Source: Neonectria sp. B-13
Taxonomy: Eukaryota; Ascomycota; Sordariomycetes; Hypocreales; Nectriaceae
Reading direction: 5' to 3'
DNA length: 64,000 bases
NCBI GenBank assembly: GCA_002682825.1
Contig: NOKP01000002.1
Location: forward strand, 5,376,309-5,440,308
The translations under genes and the position numbers were made by a program. Below are positions 59,743 through 64,000 of this stretch, in pieces. How positions within the stretch are numbered: position 1 is the stretch's first letter; each line of letters begins with the position of its first letter. The notes beneath the pieces are model-generated. The model did no database searches and was not told the origin of the DNA. It saw only the letters and a list, made by a program, of their open reading frames with translations.

Positions 59743-61375
59743 TTCACTGATTCGATGACAGCTCGGCTCAGTAAAGCCAGTAATATACCCAATACTTTTG
59801 CGCCCGATGTGAGTCCATCTTCCTCTTCTTTGACAAACTCGAATGTGTGGGACTTCAAGTTCCAAACCGTTTCAGGAATCCAGGGCAACCACGAGGACAG
59901 ATGGGCTTTAGCTTGTCACGATTGTAGAGGACCAGGACAACAATCGGTTGGACAAGGGATGGGCACGCATTGTAGACAAGGAGGGATAAAGCAAGAGACA
60001 TGAGCCATTTATCCGAGTTCCGCACCATGATCGCGACTATTTACCAAATCACTTCTGTCTCCTTGAAGCTAGGTTAACTTGACATTTAACAAGAGTGTTG
60101 CTATTGGCACAGTATCCTTTTGCCATTATCACAATTTACGGATGTACTAAACAAGACACCAGCCAAGGCCTAGCCTCTTTGCGATGACCGTCATCGCATT
60201 GCCGACGATGGAGCTATCAGGAGCCGTCAGGAGCCGTGTTCGCCTTGAGCTTGCCAGCCTTAATTGCCCTGTCGCTTGAAGCTCGAAGTCGCCTAGCATG
60301 CACATCGCGCATGCACATCGCGCATGAATTGCTTATGGGCAGCGGGGAAAGAACCCAAGTGAAACTTGAACCTTATGAGATCTCTCTTCATGGAAATCGG
60401 CCTACCACTTAAATGTCTGCATGAATGTGAATGCGAAGCTGGGCGGTGCCACTGCCTATGCACCTCGGCTGCGGAAGACGCCTACCTACTTCCCGAAAAG
60501 CATACCAACCGAGATATTGGTGTTGAAGTTTCCCAGGACGCAGTGGTGGCAAAACGACAAGGAGACCACAGTCTCCGCTGTAGAAGATGTGTGATGCTAT
60601 GCTACTCTTGACCCGGACGTCGCAGTTCTTCTTGTATAAACGGCAACGTTCAGAAACCAACTTGAGCATTTGGCCAGGCATGCGGCTGATGTCAGAAAAG
60701 CAGAGCAGTCTAATGTGTAGGCAGTCCTGTTGTTTTCATTGAGAAAAGTGACGTCGACTTCGCCCAGCTCTCCGTGATCATGATTTGAAGGATGGCCATA
60801 GCTCGGCTGCAAAAGTTTGTCGCGGGCTTATGGTCGGTTGCTTAGGTCTCTTATTAACAATGGCAGCACTAAAGTTCGAAGCGAGTACTACGAAATTCGT
60901 TTTCACACACAGCCAACGAAGACGCGGCGTCTTTCTACAAGAGGCTGGACTCTCCTATCTCGACCGGATCGACTCGAGGAAGAAAGAAATGAACTCGAAG
61001 TCTGAAGCCATATTATTCTTCTCATGTGGAGCTCCCGGAGACTTTGTTGGTGTCCCTATTAATATCAATGACAGGATCCGCATTTCACCAAAGATATATG
61101 ATACGAATGAAGTAGCCTTTAGCTGAGAAAGTTCTCGGTGTCACTCCTATCGTGGCAGGTTTGTGGGAGGACGAGCAGACCTTGCGGTGATGCTAACTTG
61201 GCATTGCCTTGTTAGCTGCTTTCTGGTAACGGATTGTGGCGATGCCTGACGCTGCGTGTTTGGGGTCTAGGTTTGCAAATGGCTTTGTGACAGACACCTA
61301 AGGTAGTAATATACACACACTCCCGCATAAACAGCCCGCCCGTAGTATACCCTGATTGTGATACATATTGCGCTA
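59743..61375. other. Intergenic region between tRNA-Asn and P450
   Basis: No gene recognised. A plus frame at 60785-61126 is open but lacks domains. The sequence is A/T-richer than the housekeeping block. Confidence 0.4.
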
Positions 61376-63137
61376 TCACTTGTCCACCTCCCTACGCTTG
61401 ATCCAAGCTCTGACCGGCAACGCAGGTTGCGATGTCACTGGGCCCTTCGAAACCACTGGAATGCTCCATTTACCACGACCTACGGGTCCGATGTCGTAGA
61501 GCGAGATGAGAACCGACGTGTACATAAGCATCTTCCTTAGAGTGAAAATAGAGTCATCGCAGAGCGTCAGGCTTCCGTCTTCGCAAATGTCAGTACACAT
61601 CAATGGAAGGGTCGGTTAATTTTGACTTACCGTATGGTTTGACAGATCCCGCGCTTACAGCTTGACCCTGTGCACCCTTTTCACTCACACTCTTCTGAAG
61701 ATGTCGACTGACCTGCCAGTCACGAGGGTTAGGAAATGAATTAGGATCAGAGTAGTGAAGGTCCTGCAAGATGTGCGCATATGTGCCCTTCTTGAGAACG
61801 TAGGCAGGCTTTCCATCCTCCTTGAGAACCACATCCTCATTTAACCACTTTGAAGACCAGCCTCCGCCATAGAGCCTCACAGTCTCGAGATAAGTAGCTT
61901 TAAGTAGTGGGCACTTGGTCATCAGCGCGTCCATATCAAAATTCTCGATCTTGGGTGCGACCCAAACCGATCCCCCGAAACCGTGCTTGGGTTGCACGAT
62001 GCTGACGAAGGGGGCAATCTCATCGCGCACCTGCTCAAGCAAGACGGGATCTTGATATAGCTCGAGGATGGACCATGAGATGAGGGATGCGGAACTTGCG
62101 TTGATAGACCAGAGCAGGGCAAGATCGTAGGCGGCGCGGGCATCAAGCGACAGCTTGTGCTTGCGGAAGATTTCAACTCTCGACTTGACAAGCTGGCTAG
62201 CATTGTGCAGATCTTGCCACTTGGGCCCCGGGTTCTCGCCATTCAGAGACTGTTCCCAAGCCTCGTGGTACTCCCGCATGGCAAAGAGAAGTTGTCGCTG
62301 CGCCGACCTTGCCCGCTGGCCACCCAACCATGGAACCCAAATGGGAATATTCCGCGCCAGCGTGATGAACCAGTCGTCGAAAAACCACAGGTGTTGCCAC
62401 AATTCTTGGAAGTTCTCGATAAAGTCAGTACCGAAAATAGATGTGTTGGCCGATCGTGCGACGAAGTTTTTCATCAAGTCCATAAAATCGACTTCCTGGA
62501 TGATCTCGCCCTGGGCGTCATCTTCCACTCTCTCCGCGTCGGCCATCCTCTCCCATTCCATCTGGTCGATGGGGAAGCTATTGAAAGAGACCAGATCGGA
62601 AGCATGGCCGTTGAGAGCATGAAGAGTTGCCTTGGTCAGGTCACTCAAGTGCGAGTTGGCGAGAAACTCCTTGGTCTTTTCTTGGACTTCGCCGGATGCC
62701 TTGTCGTAGGCATCTAGGTCCTTGGTAGAAAGGCCAAAGTTGGATACCATCAAGCGCCGAACGATGCGTTGCTCATCGACGACAGAGCTCGGCTGTTGGA
62801 GCAGCGCGTCCGCCAGTGCTGGCTTGACGACAAGCGTGTGGATGCCGCTGAAGAGGCGAATCGAGAAGACACCTTCCGAGTACCGGTTTCGCAGCCTCGT
62901 CAAGGCGAAGCTGGGATTGAAGAAGAGTCTAGGAAGGTGGCCGAGATAGGGGACCCAGTAGGGCGCGAGCGGAGGGCTCTTGGGTCCATCCTTCAAGGAA
63001 GAAGAACGGCCAGTGATGAATCGTGTGGTGAGAAGCACAATGATGACGGTGCAGATGATGGCGAAGGTGGTCGGTTGCTGTAGATTTTGGATGAGACCCT
63101 CGTCAAGGGTGCTTGGCTTGGCCGTAGAGCCATCCAT
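61376..63137 (-). CDS. Cytochrome P450 with unusual heme-ligand motif
   Basis: Two exons (61631-63137, 61376-61578) split by a 52-nt intron give 569 aa. A membrane anchor (about 26-41) is followed by the Pro-rich block PKSPPLAPYWVPYLGHLPRL. The I-helix region reads LLWSINASSASLISWSILEL, without the normal (A/G)Gx(D/E)T(T/S) pair, as in CYP7/CYP8-like enzymes. ExxR is ETVR (418-421). The heme loop, across the splice, reads PYDGSLTLCDDSIF, with Cys509; most P450s have FGGGxxxCxGR. The Cys ligand is kept but the usual Gly and Arg after it are not. It could be a specialised fungal P450 (isomerase, hydroxylase) or a diverged, weakly active one. No other biosynthetic gene is adjacent. Confidence 0.82.
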
Positions 63138-63468
63138 CTTGAGGCGGCACGGTACGGTTTAGAATCCTTGAATTGATGGCGCTGGTGAGATGGCCACGTT
63201 TGAGGCAACTCGTCAATCTCATGGGCGTTTTTTGTAGCGTCATCAAGGCTGACAAGAAATGATCTGTGTTCAGTGGATGGATCCAATCGTTGTCAATGCG
63301 CCCCGCTGTGTGTCCACCGGTAGGGGCGGGGCTAGGCGTCTTGCAGGCAGTCGTCCACTAGAAATTAGCGCAGCTTACAGCGAGCCGGGAGCGCTTGAAC
63401 AGTGAGCATCGTTCATGATGAGCATTGCTGTCAATTGCAGCAACAGAACCCAGCTTTACATCTCATTT
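63138..63468. promoter_or_regulatory. Promoter region of the P450 gene
   Basis: Upstream of the leftward P450 and between it and the BTB fragment. No clear TATA or factor site beyond general A/T stretches. Confidence 0.45.
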
Positions 63469-63675
63469 TCAACATAAATAAATACAAGAAAATGTTCGTG
63501 ACTTAGGGTTAGAGTAGGTCAAAGAGCCAGATACGGCATTGTGTAGTCTGATCTCCTTGCCTTGGCACATGAGAAACACATCGCTGAAGTTTCCTGACCT
63601 GAGTAGGTCGGCGAGAACGGATGGAGTTGAACTGGACACGAGGCCGGCGGAGAAGGAGGCCGCACTACGTGCCAA
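63469..63675 (-). pseudogene. BTB/POZ domain fragment
   Basis: A minus-strand frame with VLADLLRSGNFSDVFLMCQG followed by KEIRLHNAV, the standard start of a fungal BTB/POZ domain. It then reads out of the domain and stops at 63469. A GTATCTGG after GCC could be a donor, but no exon continuing the domain follows before the P450 promoter. There is no ATG at the start of the called frame; the frame is open farther upstream. The piece is either the 5' part of a broken gene or a remnant. Confidence 0.5.
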
Positions 63676-64000
63676 GAACGAGGAGCTCGCAAGGCTCAGC
63701 TCGATCAGCTGGTCCGATTTTCCAAGAGGAACTGGGTGGAGGAGAATGCCGTGAAGAGAGAGAAAAAGATTCCACGACTTGGAGAATGGGCAACGGGGCG
63801 TGCAGAACGTCGAAGGCTGAGTACGAGAAGTGTTGGGTTTTACTCTTGACGGAACTCGAGCTAAAGTAAGGAATCTGAATGGGCCTGTTAGGTATCTTGC
63901 TGATTGCTTCAGCTGGGAAACTACGGGTAGACTCCTGTATCAAAACCACAGCGTCAGTACATCATAATAGCCTCCAGTTCTTCAGTTGGTTCTGGAAACC
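63676..64000. other. Right edge of the window
   Basis: The BTB frame stays open upstream for several dozen codons without a recognisable start. Any 5' exon would lie at or beyond this edge. Confidence 0.35.

Noticed and set aside
1..64000. CRISPR arrays, insertion sequences, bacterial-type operons, viral genes
   Set aside because: No regular spaced repeats, transposase motifs, terminal repeats or viral proteins were seen; spliced genes make this a nuclear fungal region.

Overview
The window looks like chromosomal DNA of a filamentous ascomycete (Pezizomycotina, probably Sordariomycetes). Evidence: short GT..AG introns of about 45-170 nt, spliced nuclear genes with strong matches to Crm1, Spb4, Sec18, Lte1, RPS0, Vma6 and Nop58, a Zn2Cys6 regulator, a KxDL protein, a single-copy nuclear tRNA-Asn, and long CT-rich promoters. 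No plasmid, phage or viral gene was recognised. Exon boundaries are my own reading of splice sites and reading-frame continuity.

Layout. 0.8-4.6 kb: exportin-1 (+, nine exons). 6.1-7.5 kb: Zn2Cys6 transcription factor (-). 10.0-12.0 kb: Spb4 DEAD-box helicase (-). 14.9-16.1 kb: CTP-dependent diacylglycerol kinase Dgk1 (-). 16.1-29.1 kb: 13 kb with no intact gene; its 18.2-20.8 kb part holds broken minus-strand reading frames that look like decayed coding DNA. 29.1-30.0 kb: KxDL/BLOC-1-type protein (+). 31.4-34.8 kb: conserved hypothetical (-), lipocalin-like protein (+), LENG1-type Cir_N protein (-). 35.3-37.9 kb: Sec18/NSF (+). 41.6-47.2 kb: Lte1-type RasGEF (+, about 1,800 aa). 48.7-57.5 kb is the densest block: RPS0 (-) and mitochondrial uS15m (+) from one divergent promoter, Vma6 (-) and Nop58 (+) from another, then a nucleotidyltransferase-like protein (-). 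59.7 kb: tRNA-Asn(GUU) (-). 61.4-63.1 kb: an atypical cytochrome P450 (-). 63.5-63.7 kb: a BTB/POZ fragment (-).

Most genes are housekeeping: nuclear export, 60S and 40S ribosome production (Spb4, Nop58, RPS0), mitochondrial translation, vacuole acidification, membrane fusion, phospholipid balance and mitotic-exit signalling. Several ribosome-related promoters carry CACGTGA and A/T-core sites resembling RRPE, suggesting shared control. Accessory content is limited to the P450, the BTB fragment and the decayed 18-21 kb region.

Main points for follow-up: Thr at the leptomycin-binding Cys position of exportin-1; a P450 whose heme-ligand motif lacks the usual residues around a retained Cys; an 8-nt first coding exon in the LENG1 homologue; the decayed gene at 18-21 kb; and a 57-bp in-frame duplication in the nucleotidyltransferase-like gene. 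I did not find a clearly new multi-gene system.
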